Assembly: GCF_000062885.1 (NCBI RefSeq)
Contig: NC_009142.1
Span: 2,903,584 to 2,967,583, forward strand
Length of the DNA: 64,000 nt
Direction of reading: 5' to 3'
DNA from: Saccharopolyspora erythraea NRRL 2338
GTDB taxonomy: Bacteria > Actinomycetota > Actinomycetes > Mycobacteriales > Pseudonocardiaceae
The position numbers and the translations under genes were made by a program. Under the pieces are notes generated by a model. That model was not told the origin of the DNA, did no database searches, and saw nothing but the letters and a program-made list of their open reading frames with translations. Positions 26,134-35,176 of this stretch are shown here, in pieces. The stretch's first letter is position 1; every line of letters starts with the position of its first letter.

Positions 26134-27693
26134 ATGTTCAGACCTGTTGGGCGACCGGCAGTGGCGGGGCTGCTCGCGGTGGCCCTGGCCGGGACCTTTC
26201 CCGGCGCCGGTGCTGCCGGCGCGGCCGATCCGGACCCGATCCGGGACTGGCCACGCACCGAGGTCGCACCTGGGGTGACCCTGTACCAGGGCGAGACGCG
26301 CGGTCGGCCCGGCGCCGATTTCTGGACCGCGACCGTTCGGTTCGCCGCCGCGGACGGTCCGCAGCATCTGGCCGGCGAGGCCGATGCGCAGGCCCTGGCG
26401 GGCAAGCTGCGCGCCGGCGGGTTCGAGCCGCGGGTGGAGCGCGTCGACTGGCCGGCGGGCGTCGATGCCGCCCCCGGTGCGGTCGGGTGGCGGGTCCGCA
26501 CAGGCTCGTTCGGTGGTCGCGACGAGGCGGCGGCTCTGGAGCGGAGTCTGGATGAGGCCGGCTTCGACGCCCTCGTCGAGTGGACCGGCGCGGATGCCGC
26601 GCCGGGGACGGGCATCGCCCGGACCAGTGTCGTGATCCTCGATCCGAATGCGTTCAGAGGGGAGCTGGCCGCCGGCTACGGAACGGCGGTCGCCGGGCGC
26701 GAGAAGCTCACCGAGATGTCCGCGCGGCGAGATGCCCTCTTCGGCGTCAACGCGGGCTTTTTCGTGATGGAGGACAAGGACGGGATTCCCGGGGCTTCCG
26801 CGGGTATCGCCGCCTACGACGGTGAGCTGCAAAGTGCGGCGACCAACGGCCGCATCGCGCTCGTCCTCCGGGGTGACGGAATGCGTCCTCAGCTGGCGAA
26901 GCTGTCGACCGAGATCACCGCCTCCGCCCGCGGGCAGCAGCGGCTCGTTGACGGGGTCAACCGCGTCCCCGGCAAGATCCGCAACTGCGGCGGAGTCGAC
27001 GGCGACACCCCGACCGAACGGCCGCAGCACGACGTGACCTGCACGGATCCGGACGAACTCGTGCTGTTCACCGACGAGCTGGGCGCCCCCACGCCGACCG
27101 GCGACGGGGTGGAGGCGGTTCGCGACCGGACCGGGCGGGTGCTCGAGGTGCGGCCGGCAGGCGGTCCGGTTCCCGCCGGCGGCACTGTCGTGCAGGGACT
27201 CGGCCAGGCGGCCGAATGGCTGGTCGCCCACGCGCGGGCCGGTGAGCCGCTGTGGGTAGACCAGCAGATCCGCGAGGAGAGTGGGGCACCGCTGCGGCTG
27301 GGGCCGAGCGACGACATCGTCAACGGCGGGCCGGAACTCGTTCGCGACGGCCAGGTCCGGATCAACCTCCAGGAGGACGGGATCATCCATGACGCCCCGT
27401 CGTTCGCCTACACCTGGGGGCTCAAGCGCAACCCGCGCAGTGTCATCGGTGTTGATGCGCAGGGCCGGGTCATCCTGGCCACCACCGAGGGGCGGATGCC
27501 GGGCTTCAGCGACGGGTGGGGCTTGCCGGAGGCCGCGGAGTTCGTCCGCGCGTTGGGTGCTGTCGACGCGATGGCGCTTGACGGTGGAGGCTCGGCTGGG
27601 ATGGTCGTCGACGACCGCGTGGTGACCACGCCCTCCGATGCCACCGGTGAGCGCGCCATCGGCGACGCGTTGTTCCTGCTGCCTCGCCGTTGA
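26134..27693 (+). CDS. secreted phosphodiester-glycosidase-like (NAGPA domain) protein
   Basis: ATG 26134 follows GGGAG. Residues 1-32 are a Sec signal peptide (RPAVAGLLAVALAGTFPGAGAAGAA). Residues about 75-150 look like an SPOR-type peptidoglycan-binding region (VGWRVRTGSFGGRDEAAALERSLDEAGF). The NAGPA domain (PF09992 type) follows, with GVNAGFFVM, NGGPELVRDGQ and the catalytic-type end ALDGGGSAGMVVDD (about residues 480-495). Bacterial members cleave GlcNAc-phosphodiester or related cell-wall glycan linkages outside the cell. Substrate unproven. A terminator-like hairpin pair follows. Confidence 0.85.
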   Translation: MFRPVGRPAVAGLLAVALAGTFPGAGAAGAADPDPIRDWPRTEVAPGVTLYQGETRGRPGADFWTATVRFAAADGPQHLAGEADAQALAGKLRAGGFEPRVERVDWPAGVDAAPGAVGWRVRTGSFGGRDEAAALERSLDEAGFDALVEWTGADAAPGTGIARTSVVILDPNAFRGELAAGYGTAVAGREKLTEMSARRDALFGVNAGFFVMEDKDGIPGASAGIAAYDGELQSAATNGRIALVLRGDGMRPQLAKLSTEITASARGQQRLVDGVNRVPGKIRNCGGVDGDTPTERPQHDVTCTDPDELVLFTDELGAPTPTGDGVEAVRDRTGRVLEVRPAGGPVPAGGTVVQGLGQAAEWLVAHARAGEPLWVDQQIREESGAPLRLGPSDDIVNGGPELVRDGQVRINLQEDGIIHDAPSFAYTWGLKRNPRSVIGVDAQGRVILATTEGRMPGFSDGWGLPEAAEFVRALGAVDAMALDGGGSAGMVVDDRVVTTPSDATGERAIGDALFLLPRR

Positions 27694-27776
27694 GCTCACC
27701 GAGGGCGGGGATGCGGATCGACGCCGAGGGGACCGTGTCACCGCCACCGCGCTTGGTCTTTTCTTCTTGCGAAGTC

Positions 27777-27867
27777 TGCCGCCGCCCCGGTCGCTGCCGG
27801 GGTGGCGGCACACCGCACCACTCCTCGGAAGGCATCATCCCGGCTGGGAGGCGGCGGGGATGATGCC
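27777..27867. terminator. two consecutive strong hairpins between convergent genes
   Basis: TGCCGCCGCCCCGG (27777-27790) pairs with 27797-27810 with one mismatch. GGCATCATCCC (27831-27841) pairs perfectly with 27857-27867. They lie between the NAGPA gene and the convergent MocR gene and probably end both transcripts. Confidence 0.55.
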
Positions 27868-27950
27868 ATCGCGGTGTCCTGTTGACGTAGACAGAACACG
27901 ACAACGGCGGTCGTCTCTTGTTGCGCAGCGTCGGCGTTGTCCAGCCGGTG

Positions 27951-29366
27951 TCACGAGCGGCTGTTGCGTGCGAGTGCCCGGCCGATCGTGCGGGCCCCGT
28001 CGGGGAAGGCGCCGGGGTTCGGGCCGGAGTAGTTGAGCCGGAGGTAGTGTCCGGTCGGCTCGGCGGGGAACCACTCGTCGCCGGGGGCGATGACGACTCC
28101 GTCGGCTTCGCAGTTTTGGACGAGCTTCGCCACGTCGGTGGTGTCCGGCAGTCGCACCCACAGGTTCAGCCCGCCCTGGGGCACCGCTTCCAGGTGCGCG
28201 GTGGGGATGTGGTCTCTGATGGCTTCGGCGAGCAGGTCCCGACGTGCGGCCAGCTGCTGGCGGAGGTTGCGCAGATGGGTGCGCCACGCGGGCTGGGTGA
28301 CGACGTCGAGCGCGACGGCCTGGAGCGTGCCGCTGACGTACATGGACACGGACTGGGCATCGGCGAGGATGCGTTCGCGCGCGGGACCGCGGGCGACGAT
28401 TCCGGCGATGCGCACGGCCGGGGACACGCTCTTGGTCAGCGAGCGCAGGTACACGACGTGTCCGGCGTCGTCGCGGGCGGCGAGAGGTGCGGGGTCGGCT
28501 GTGATCCCGAAGTCGTGCGCCCAGTCGTCCTCGATGAGGAAAGCCCTGTGCCGGCGCACGTTTTCCAGCACCTGGTCGGCCAGCTCCGGTGTCCACCGAG
28601 CGCCGGTGGGGTTGGCGAAGTTCGGTTGGGCGTAGAGAGCGCGGGCCCCGGTGCGCTCGAACGCGCGGGCCAGCTCGTCCGGGTCCGGTCCGCGGATGCC
28701 GCTGGGCACGGGCACGACTTGCGCGCCCGCCTGTGCGGCGGCGAGGATCGCGCCCCAGTAGGTCGGCGACTCCACCAGCAGCGGCCGGCCCGCGCCGACC
28801 AGTGCGCGGAAGGCCGTGCTGAGCCCGCTCTGGCTGCCGGGCAGCACGATCGCGTCGCTCGGCGCCGGCGGCGCGACCCCGGCCGGCACGGCCGTGCCCA
28901 GTTCGGTCGTGAACCACGCCTGGAGCTCCGGAATCCCCGCAGCAGGGGGCCTGCTGATGGCTGCACCGCTGCGGGCGGCGCGTGTGAACGCGGCTCGCAC
29001 CAGTCGTTCGGGCAGCAGCTCCCGCTCCGGATAGCCCGAGTGCAGCGCGATCACGTCGTTGGGCGCGGTGCGCAACGCGGTGGGCAGTTGCGGGGTGCGG
29101 TTCTTCGGCGACCCGAGTGCGGCGGTCTGCCATCCGTAGTCGTTCGGGCGGGCGACCCGCACCGCGCGCACGAAGGTGCCCACTCCGGGGCGGCTCTCCA
29201 CTACGCCCTGGGAGGTCAACGTCCGCAACGCCTTCTGCACCGTGACCGGGCTCGCCCCGTACTGCGCCACCAGTGCCCGCGTCGACGGCAGCTTCGTACC
29301 CGGCGGAGCCCCCGCGAGCCACGCGCGAAGACCGGCGACGATCTTGGAGCTGCTATCGTTTGACAT
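27951..29366 (-). CDS. MocR-type GntR/aminotransferase regulator
   Basis: The 471-residue protein joins a GntR winged helix (about residues 5-70: KLPSTRALVAQYGASPVTVQKAL) to a fold-type I aminotransferase-like domain (about 100-470). That domain has the PLP-lysine region YLRSLTKSVSPAVRIAG and the aspartate block FLIEDDWAHDFG. MocR proteins sense PLP or amino-compounds and often control a neighbouring transporter. Here the divergent gene is a truncated EamA exporter. ATG 29366 overlaps the ATG of that gene on the other strand (CATG), so the start is either leaderless or slightly internal. A 12-bp palindrome lies just upstream. Confidence 0.9.
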   Translation of the reverse strand: MSNDSSSKIVAGLRAWLAGAPPGTKLPSTRALVAQYGASPVTVQKALRTLTSQGVVESRPGVGTFVRAVRVARPNDYGWQTAALGSPKNRTPQLPTALRTAPNDVIALHSGYPERELLPERLVRAAFTRAARSGAAISRPPAAGIPELQAWFTTELGTAVPAGVAPPAPSDAIVLPGSQSGLSTAFRALVGAGRPLLVESPTYWGAILAAAQAGAQVVPVPSGIRGPDPDELARAFERTGARALYAQPNFANPTGARWTPELADQVLENVRRHRAFLIEDDWAHDFGITADPAPLAARDDAGHVVYLRSLTKSVSPAVRIAGIVARGPARERILADAQSVSMYVSGTLQAVALDVVTQPAWRTHLRNLRQQLAARRDLLAEAIRDHIPTAHLEAVPQGGLNLWVRLPDTTDVAKLVQNCEADGVVIAPGDEWFPAEPTGHYLRLNYSGPNPGAFPDGARTIGRALARNSRS

Positions 29367-29904
29367 GACGCAGAACAGTAGCGCTACTCTCCCCGTCAGC
29401 CCAGTGCTATCCCCTTCCCGTGCGGGTCTCGGGTGGGGGCTGCTCGGAGTGGCGGCGTTCTCCTTCACCGTCCCGTTCACCCGCGTCGCCGTCGCGAGCG
29501 GTGGGATGTCGCCGCTGTTCATCGGTTCCGCCCGTGCGGTCGTCGCCGCGGTGCTCGCTGCCGCGGCCCTGGCGATCACGAAGCAGCGCCTGTCCCGCGG
29601 CATCCAGTGGGGACGAGCGGCGATCGTCGCCGGGGGTGTGGTCGTGGGCTTCCCCGTGCTGACGTCCTTCGCGCTCACCACCGCACCTGCCGGTCACAGC
29701 GCCGTCGTGATCGCCCTCCTGCCCGCCGCGACCGCGGCTGTGGCCGTGCTCCGCGGGCACGAACGGCCCCCGACGTCGTTCTGGGCCATGGCGGCCGTGG
29801 GCGCGGTCGCCGCCGTCGCGTTCGCCGCGTTGCAGGGCGGTGGGCTCAGCGGACTGCACTGGTCGGACCTGTTGCTGTTCGGCGCCGTCGTCGCGGCCGC
29901 GGGC
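29365..29904 (+). pseudogene. EamA/DMT-family exporter, 3' end deleted
   Basis: Five or six transmembrane segments of an EamA drug/metabolite exporter are readable (WGLLGVAAFSFTVPFTRVA, PLFIGSARAVVAAVLAAAA, FPVLTSFALTTAPAGHSAVV, SDLLLFGAVVAAA). The family length is about 290 residues; here the EamA character stops after about 180 residues, in GAVVAAAG. The frame then runs into foreign sequence and stops at 29949. Sequence from about 29905 belongs to a different gene. The intact ancestor was probably controlled by the divergent MocR regulator, a common pairing. Confidence 0.8.
29377..29388. promoter_or_regulatory. 12-bp palindrome, candidate MocR operator
   Basis: AGTAGCGCTACT is a perfect palindrome 11 bases upstream of the MocR ATG. 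Its location inside the first codons of the EamA frame suggests that the true EamA start may be further downstream. Confidence 0.5.
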
Positions 29905-30160
29905 CGGGAAGCGAGCAATGCTGCTGTTCACGACCGGCGGGTCCAGTGAGTCGTTCCGGCCGGGTGGCGCCTTCGGATCGCTGAGCGACTTCCTGTTTCA
30001 CATTCACCGCGGCATGCTCGAGTTCGTCGGCTTCGAGGTACTGGACCCCGTGGTCACCTATGGGCCGGCTCGCATGACCGACCAGGAAAGGGCAACGGCG
30101 CTGCACGCCGTCAGAGAGTCGGTCGCGCTCATCGTGGCGGATTCGAAGCTTTCCGTGTGA
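29905..30160 (+). pseudogene. NAD(P)H quinone reductase (Flavodoxin_2), 5' end deleted
   Basis: A frame reading AGKRAMLLFTTGGSSESF, then HIHRGMLEFVGFEVLDPVVTYGPARMTDQER, is the C-terminal third of a Flavodoxin_2 family NAD(P)H dehydrogenase/quinone oxidoreductase. The FMN-binding N-terminal part is missing. It begins abruptly after EamA sequence in a different frame, so no full protein can be made. Confidence 0.8.
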
Positions 30161-30269
30161 CCCGACGCCGACGACAGCCACACGTGCCCCGGACAGCAGC
30201 CAGGCCGCTGCGAGGAACGGCTTGCACACCAAGGAAGAACGCGGTCGCCCGAAGGGTGCCCGGCCCGGT

Positions 30270-31541
30270 TCAGTCGAGCCGGCGCCCGCGCGTTTCGGGC
30301 AACGTCGTCACGATCACGGCCGAGACGAGCAGCAGTGCCGCGATGTAGCCGGTGAACCACGCGGCTCCGAACGACTGCCCGACCCAGGTCTGCAGGTACG
30401 GTGCCGTGCCGCCGAACGTCGCGACGGCCACGGCGTAGGGGATGCCGACCCCGACCGTGCGGATGCGGGTCGGGAACATCTCGCAGTACACCGCGGGGGC
30501 GATGGCCGCGCTCGCGGCGATCAGCACCATCGCGACCGACATCGCCGCGAACAGGCGCACCGGGCTGCTGCCGATCATGCCGTCGAGCGGGAAGATGGCC
30601 AAGGCCATCCCGCCGGCGCTGATGAGCATCACCGGTTTGCGACCGATCCGGTCGGCCAGCGCGCCCCACAGCGGCAGGACTGCGATGAACACCACGTTGG
30701 CCAGCAGCCCGGCCCACAGCGCGCCGGTCGGGTCCACGCCGCGTGCGCTGATCGCGTACTGCGGAGCGGAGACCGCCCAGGCGTAGTAGCTGACCGTCAG
30801 GCCGACCGTCATGCCGATCACCTGCAGCGCCTGGCGGCGGTGCCGTACGATCGCGGCCCACATCGGTTCCGGGTCGGTGCGCGCGGTGCGGAACGCCTCC
30901 GTCTCGCTCATCCGCTGACGCATCACCAGCGCGTAGAGACCGAGGATCCCGCCGAGCACGAACGGGATCCGCCATCCCCAGCTGTTCATCTGCGGCTCGC
31001 TCAGCACCGTCGTGAGCACCGCACCGACCCCGGTGCCCGCGATGGTTCCCAGCGTTCCGGAGAAGTACATGAGGCTGGCCCACAGGCCGCGGCGGCGAGC
31101 CGGGGCCATCTCCGAGATGTAGGTCTGCGCCGACGGCATCTCGCCGCCGTGGGCCAGGCCCTGCACCAGGCGTGCGGTCAGCAGGATCAGCGACGCCCCG
31201 GCGCCGACGGCGGCGTAGGTGGGCGACAGCCCGATCGCCAGGCTGCCCACCGCGGCGCCGCCCACCGACAGCGTCATCGCCATCCGCCGCCCCCGGCGGT
31301 CGGCGAGCAACCCGAACAGCCAAGCGCCGATCGGCCGCGCCAGGAACCCGACCGCGAACACGGCCAGGGTCGACAGGATGGCCGAGAACGGGTCGGCGGC
31401 GTTGAAGAACTGCTGCGCGAAGAACGGGGCGAACACCGCGTAGATGCCCCAGTCGTACCACTCGAGGGCGTTGCCGACGCCGGTGCCGAGCAGGGTTCGG
31501 GACCTGCTCGCCGGCTTGGCGGCGAGCGTGCTCTCAGCCAT
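30270..31541 (-). CDS. MHS-family (MFS) metabolite:proton symporter
   Basis: The 423-residue transporter has 12 hydrophobic segments with the MHS signatures GNALEWYDWGIYAVFAPFF (helix 1), GFLARPIGAWLFGLLADRRGRR (helix 2 loop) and LVQGLAHGGEMPSAQTYISE. Relatives carry alpha-ketoglutarate, shikimate, proline or citrate into the cell. ATG 31541 overlaps the amidohydrolase stop by eight bases, so both are co-transcribed. The pairing suggests uptake of an amide or N-acyl amino acid hydrolysed by that enzyme. Confidence 0.9.
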   Translation of the reverse strand: MAESTLAAKPASRSRTLLGTGVGNALEWYDWGIYAVFAPFFAQQFFNAADPFSAILSTLAVFAVGFLARPIGAWLFGLLADRRGRRMAMTLSVGGAAVGSLAIGLSPTYAAVGAGASLILLTARLVQGLAHGGEMPSAQTYISEMAPARRRGLWASLMYFSGTLGTIAGTGVGAVLTTVLSEPQMNSWGWRIPFVLGGILGLYALVMRQRMSETEAFRTARTDPEPMWAAIVRHRRQALQVIGMTVGLTVSYYAWAVSAPQYAISARGVDPTGALWAGLLANVVFIAVLPLWGALADRIGRKPVMLISAGGMALAIFPLDGMIGSSPVRLFAAMSVAMVLIAASAAIAPAVYCEMFPTRIRTVGVGIPYAVAVATFGGTAPYLQTWVGQSFGAAWFTGYIAALLLVSAVIVTTLPETRGRRLD

Positions 31542-32730
31542 GGGCCGCTCCTGTCCGGGCGAGGGCGAGCTCGGCGTAGAGGGTGGCGCCGTCGGCGAGC
31601 ACCGCGTCGTCGTAGCGCACGAGCGGCGAGTGGTTGAACGCCGCCCGCGCCGGGTCGACCCCGGCGGGCACCGCTCCGAGGCAGACGAAGCTGCCGGGCA
31701 CCGCGTCGAGCACCCGCGAGAAGTCCTCCGAACCCGTCAGCGGATCGGCCAGCGTCGCGTGCCGCTCCGGGCCGAAGACCGCCTCGACGGTCCGCGCCGC
31801 GAACGCGGTCTCGTCGGCGTCGGTGACGGTGGGCGGGTAGCCCGGCACGTAGTCGACGTCCACTTCGACCCGGTGCGCGGCGGCGATTCCCCGCAGCAGC
31901 CGGGGCGCGGACTCCATCACCCGTTCCCGCGCGAGCGGCGAGAACGTGCGCACGGTGGCCTCGAACGTGGCCAGGTCGGGGATGACGTTGTTGGCGGTGC
32001 CGGCGTGCAGCGAGCCGACCGAGATCACCACCGGGTCGAAGATGTCGAACTGGCGGGTCACCATCGTCTGCAGCGAGGTGACCATCTCGCTGACGGCGGT
32101 CACCGGGTCGCACGCGCTGTGCGGCGCCGAACCGTGACCGCCCGCGCCGCGCACCGTCACCTCCAGCGCGTCGGCCGCCGAGAGCATCGGTCCGGTCCGG
32201 GTCATGAACCGGCCGTGCGGGATCTGCGCCGACATGACGTGCATCCCGAAGGCGGCGTCGACCTTGCGCCCGGCGGCGTGCAGGACGCCCTCGTCGAGCA
32301 TCACCCCGGCGCCGTCGCAGCCCTCCTCGCCGGGCTGGAACATGAACACCACGTCGCCGCCGAGCCGCTCCCGGTGCTGGGACAGCAGCCGCGCGGCGCC
32401 GACGAGCATGGTCGTGTGCAGGTCGTGCCCGCAGGCGTGCATGGTGTCCGGCACGCGCGAGGAGTAGTCCAGTCCGGTCTTCTCCCGCACCGGCAGCGCG
32501 TCCATGTCGGCGCGCAGCAGGACGGTCGGACCGTCGCCGCCGCGCAGCACACCGGTCACCGACGTCGTGCGCGTGCCGGTCGTCAGCTCCAGCGGCAGCC
32601 CGTCGAGCTCGGCCAGGACCCGCTCCTGGGTGCGGGGCAGTTCCAGACCGACCTCGGGCTCCGCGTGCAGGGCGTGGCGCAGCGCGGCCAGGTCGCCCTG
32701 CATCGCCCGCGCGTCCTCGTGCACCGACAT
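31534..32730 (-). CDS. M20 family amidohydrolase
   Basis: ATG 32730 follows GGAGGT. The 398-residue protein has the M20/amidohydrolase metal-site motifs: MHACGHDLHTTMLVG (about residues 98-112), FQPGEEGCDGAGVML (about 131-145), a later GMHV and a C-terminal NHSPLVRYDD. The dimerisation insert EVTVRGAGGHGSAPHSACDP is present. Members hydrolyse N-acyl amino acids, hippurate or indole-acetyl conjugates in the cytoplasm. It leads a two-gene operon with the MHS transporter and is divergent from an Lrp-type regulator. Confidence 0.93.
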   Translation of the reverse strand: MSVHEDARAMQGDLAALRHALHAEPEVGLELPRTQERVLAELDGLPLELTTGTRTTSVTGVLRGGDGPTVLLRADMDALPVREKTGLDYSSRVPDTMHACGHDLHTTMLVGAARLLSQHRERLGGDVVFMFQPGEEGCDGAGVMLDEGVLHAAGRKVDAAFGMHVMSAQIPHGRFMTRTGPMLSAADALEVTVRGAGGHGSAPHSACDPVTAVSEMVTSLQTMVTRQFDIFDPVVISVGSLHAGTANNVIPDLATFEATVRTFSPLARERVMESAPRLLRGIAAAHRVEVDVDYVPGYPPTVTDADETAFAARTVEAVFGPERHATLADPLTGSEDFSRVLDAVPGSFVCLGAVPAGVDPARAAFNHSPLVRYDDAVLADGATLYAELALARTGAAHG

Positions 32731-32850
32731 CGACACCTCCGTGTGATCTGGGCCATCGGCCGTTGATTGACAGGGAGTGTGGGATCGTGGGCGGATTCGC
32801 GGCGCAGATCGCAGGATTCGCGCATCCAGACCCGCTGCAGGAGGTGATTC

Positions 32851-33867
32851 GTGAATTCTCGGATCGACGAGCAGGACCTGGCGCTGCTGCACGCGCTGCA
32901 GATCGCACCGCGGGCGAGCTGGGCGGAGGCCGCTCGCGTGCTCGGCACCACCGCGACCACCCTGGCCACCCGCTGGGAGCGGCTGCGCTCCGGCGGGCTG
33001 GCGTGGGTCACCGCCCACCCCGGCCGCCAGCTGCACTCGGTCACCGTAGCCTTCGTCGACGTGGACGTGGTGCCCGCCGAACGGGAGGCCGTGATCGGAT
33101 GGCTGGTGCGCGACCCGCGCGCGGTGACCGTCGAGGAGGTCGCCTCCGGCCGGGACCTGACCGTGACCGCGATGGTCGCCGGGCACGACGAGCTGTCCAG
33201 GTTCGTGCTCGACGACCTGCCCGCGGTGCCCGGCGTCCAGCGGGTGCGCATGCGCGTGGCGACCGGGATCCACTTCGAGGCCAGCCGGTGGCGGCTGGAC
33301 GCGATCGACCGCGAGCAGCAGGCCGCACTGCCCGCGCCGCGGGCCGGCGCCACGGCGGCTCCGCTGCCGGCCGCCTACTGGCCCCTGGCGGAAGCGCTGG
33401 CCTACGACGGCCGCCGCAGCGCGGCGGTCCTGGCGCGGATCACCGGCCGCAAGCCCGCCACCGTGCGGCGTCAGGTGGCCCGGCTGCTGGCCTCGGACCT
33501 GCTGTCGTTCCGCTGCGAGATCGCCCAGGTCCGGTCCCGCTGGCCGCTGGCGTGCGCCTGGTTCGGCCGCGTTCCGCCGCAGGAGGCCGACCGGACCGTG
33601 CGGTCGCTGACCACCCTGCCGGAGCTGCGCCTGTGCGCGTCCCTGGCAGGCGACACCAACTTCATGTTCGTGGTCTGGGCGCACTCGACAACCGACATGG
33701 TGCGGCTGGAGCGGCTGCTGGCCGACAAGCTGCCGTGGCTCACCCTGACCGAGAGCATGATCATGCTGCGGACCCGCAAGCGGATGGGGTGGCTGCTGGG
33801 GGAGGACGGGCGGGCGACCGGCGAGGTCGTGGTGCCCAGCCCCGCCCTCAGCCTCCGCGGGGACTGA
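32851..33867 (+). CDS. double-domain Lrp/AsnC-family regulator
   Basis: GTG 32851 follows GGAGGTGA at ideal spacing. The 338-residue protein carries two Lrp/AsnC HTH units. The first is at about residues 5-50 (IDEQDLALLHALQIAPRASWAEAARVLG...) and the second at about 165-215 (RRSAAVLARITGRKPATVRRQVARLL). Each is followed by a regulatory alpha/beta domain. This doubled form is common in actinobacteria. It is divergent from the amidohydrolase-MHS operon, which it probably controls in response to an amino acid-like ligand. Confidence 0.9.
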   Translation: MNSRIDEQDLALLHALQIAPRASWAEAARVLGTTATTLATRWERLRSGGLAWVTAHPGRQLHSVTVAFVDVDVVPAEREAVIGWLVRDPRAVTVEEVASGRDLTVTAMVAGHDELSRFVLDDLPAVPGVQRVRMRVATGIHFEASRWRLDAIDREQQAALPAPRAGATAAPLPAAYWPLAEALAYDGRRSAAVLARITGRKPATVRRQVARLLASDLLSFRCEIAQVRSRWPLACAWFGRVPPQEADRTVRSLTTLPELRLCASLAGDTNFMFVVWAHSTTDMVRLERLLADKLPWLTLTESMIMLRTRKRMGWLLGEDGRATGEVVVPSPALSLRGD

Positions 33868-34005
33868 TGGGCCGGCCGCGGGTGCGTGGCGCCAGGCGGT
33901 CGGCGATTGTTGGTCGCTGCGAGGAGGCGCAGGCGCGCTTGCGCGAGGCCGAGGCGATCGATCGCCCGAACCGGACACCGGACATCGGTGCCAACGGTCG
34001 CGGCC

Positions 34006-34326
34006 TCAGTCGCCCTGCGAGATTCTGCGAGCGAGCAAGGCCATCCAGAACATCGCGATGTCAGCGGAACGCTGCGGGCTCCGTCCGGTCAAGCTTTCGA
34101 TGCGGCGCAGCCGGTAGCCGAGGGTCTGTTTGTGGACATGCAGGCGTTGCGCTGCGGCGGCCCAGCTCCGGTCGCAGTCCAGGAAGGTCTCGAGCGTGCC
34201 GACCAGGTCGGTTCCGTTGTCGCGGTCGTGGTCGATCAGCGGGCCCAGGACGCTGCGCGACGCGAACTCGGCGTCCAGGAGTGTGCGTGGCAGGAACAGG
34301 GGAGCGCTGACGCTGTAGTCCGACAC
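34006..34326 (-). pseudogene. PucR-type regulator, only the C-terminal HTH left
   Basis: The fragment contains LGPLIDHDRDNGTDLVGTLETFL and SWAAAAQRLHVHKQTLGYRLRRIESLTGR, the C-terminal HTH_30 domain of PucR/CdaR regulators that normally exceed 400 residues. The N-terminal sensory part is absent. Its 5' side abuts the truncated amine oxidase on the other strand. Confidence 0.75.
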
Positions 34327-34379
34327 ACCACCTGTGGGCGGGGCCGCCTGCAGCGCCCATTGAGCTTGGCGCGCGGCGC

Positions 34380-35104
34380 GGGGAGGTTGGCGGCGGCAAC
34401 CAGCGCGTCGCCACTGGTCTCGCGGAGCGGCTCGGCTCCCGGGTCCGGCTCAACGAGACCGTACGGGCGATCGACCCCACCCCTGGTGGTGTGGTGGTCC
34501 GCACCGACGACGCCGAGACCACCTTCACCGCCGTCGTGGTCGCGCTACCGCTGGGCGTCGTGACGCGCGTAGTGCGGACATCAGGCTTCCCACCACGGAT
34601 GCGCGGCGCCGCGCATTGACCAACGTCGTCAGCGGGTATGCCGCAAAGCTCCACCTCCCGCTCATCGCCGCGCGCGAGACCAGTGCGGTCCTGTCGGTGC
34701 CGGGACGGTTCTGGAACTGGACCGCTCGGCGGAGCGGCGGGTCGGTGGCACCGGTGCTCAACGGGTTCATCGGATCGCTCCCGGCGATCGACCGGCTCGG
34801 TGTGCGCGACTCGCCCGCGGCATGGGTTCGGGCAACGCAGGAGGTGCACCCCGATCTCGACTTCGCCGACGGCGAACCGCTGACGACGGTGTGGACCGAC
34901 GATCCCTACGCCCGCGGCGCCTACTCAGCGCACGCACCGGCGTTCAGCCAGGCCGACGCCGACGCGCTCGAAGCTCCGATCGGTGCGGTGCACTTCGCGG
35001 GGGAGTACTGCGAGCCGGAGTTCACCGGTCTGATGGAGGGGCGCTGCGCAGTGGCGCACGAGCGGCCGCACGGGTGGCAGAGTCCGTCTTCGCCGGGCGC
35101 TGAT
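34380..35104 (+). pseudogene. flavin amine oxidase, 5'-truncated with two frameshifts
   Basis: The first visible segment, GGGNQRVATGLAERLG to VVVALPLGVV, is the middle of a flavin monoamine oxidase. Near 34570 the frame changes, and LPTTDARRRALTNVVSGYAAKLHLPL continues in another frame. Near 35045 it changes again so that the family ending (GLMEG...LRSGARAAARVAES) continues. The FAD-binding N-terminus, about 200 residues, is missing. It is non-functional. Confidence 0.85.
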
Positions 35105-35120
35105 CTCGATTTCGCACTCT

Positions 35121-35157
35121 CGGCCGTGGCGGCGCGGGCAGAGCGCCGCCACGGCCG
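35121..35157 (-). terminator. 14-bp perfect hairpin after the GPP34 gene
   Basis: CGGCCGTGGCGGCG (35121-35134) pairs exactly with 35144-35157 over a 9-base loop. It starts 20 bases past the GPP34 stop on the minus strand. Confidence 0.65.
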
Positions 35158-35176
35158 GTTCCGAGCTGTGGGGAGA

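Noticed and set aside
31534-33978. 814-aa frame upstream of the amidohydrolase
   Set aside because: The N-terminal 416 residues are antisense to the Lrp-type regulator; the amidohydrolase has its own GGAGGT and ATG at 32730.
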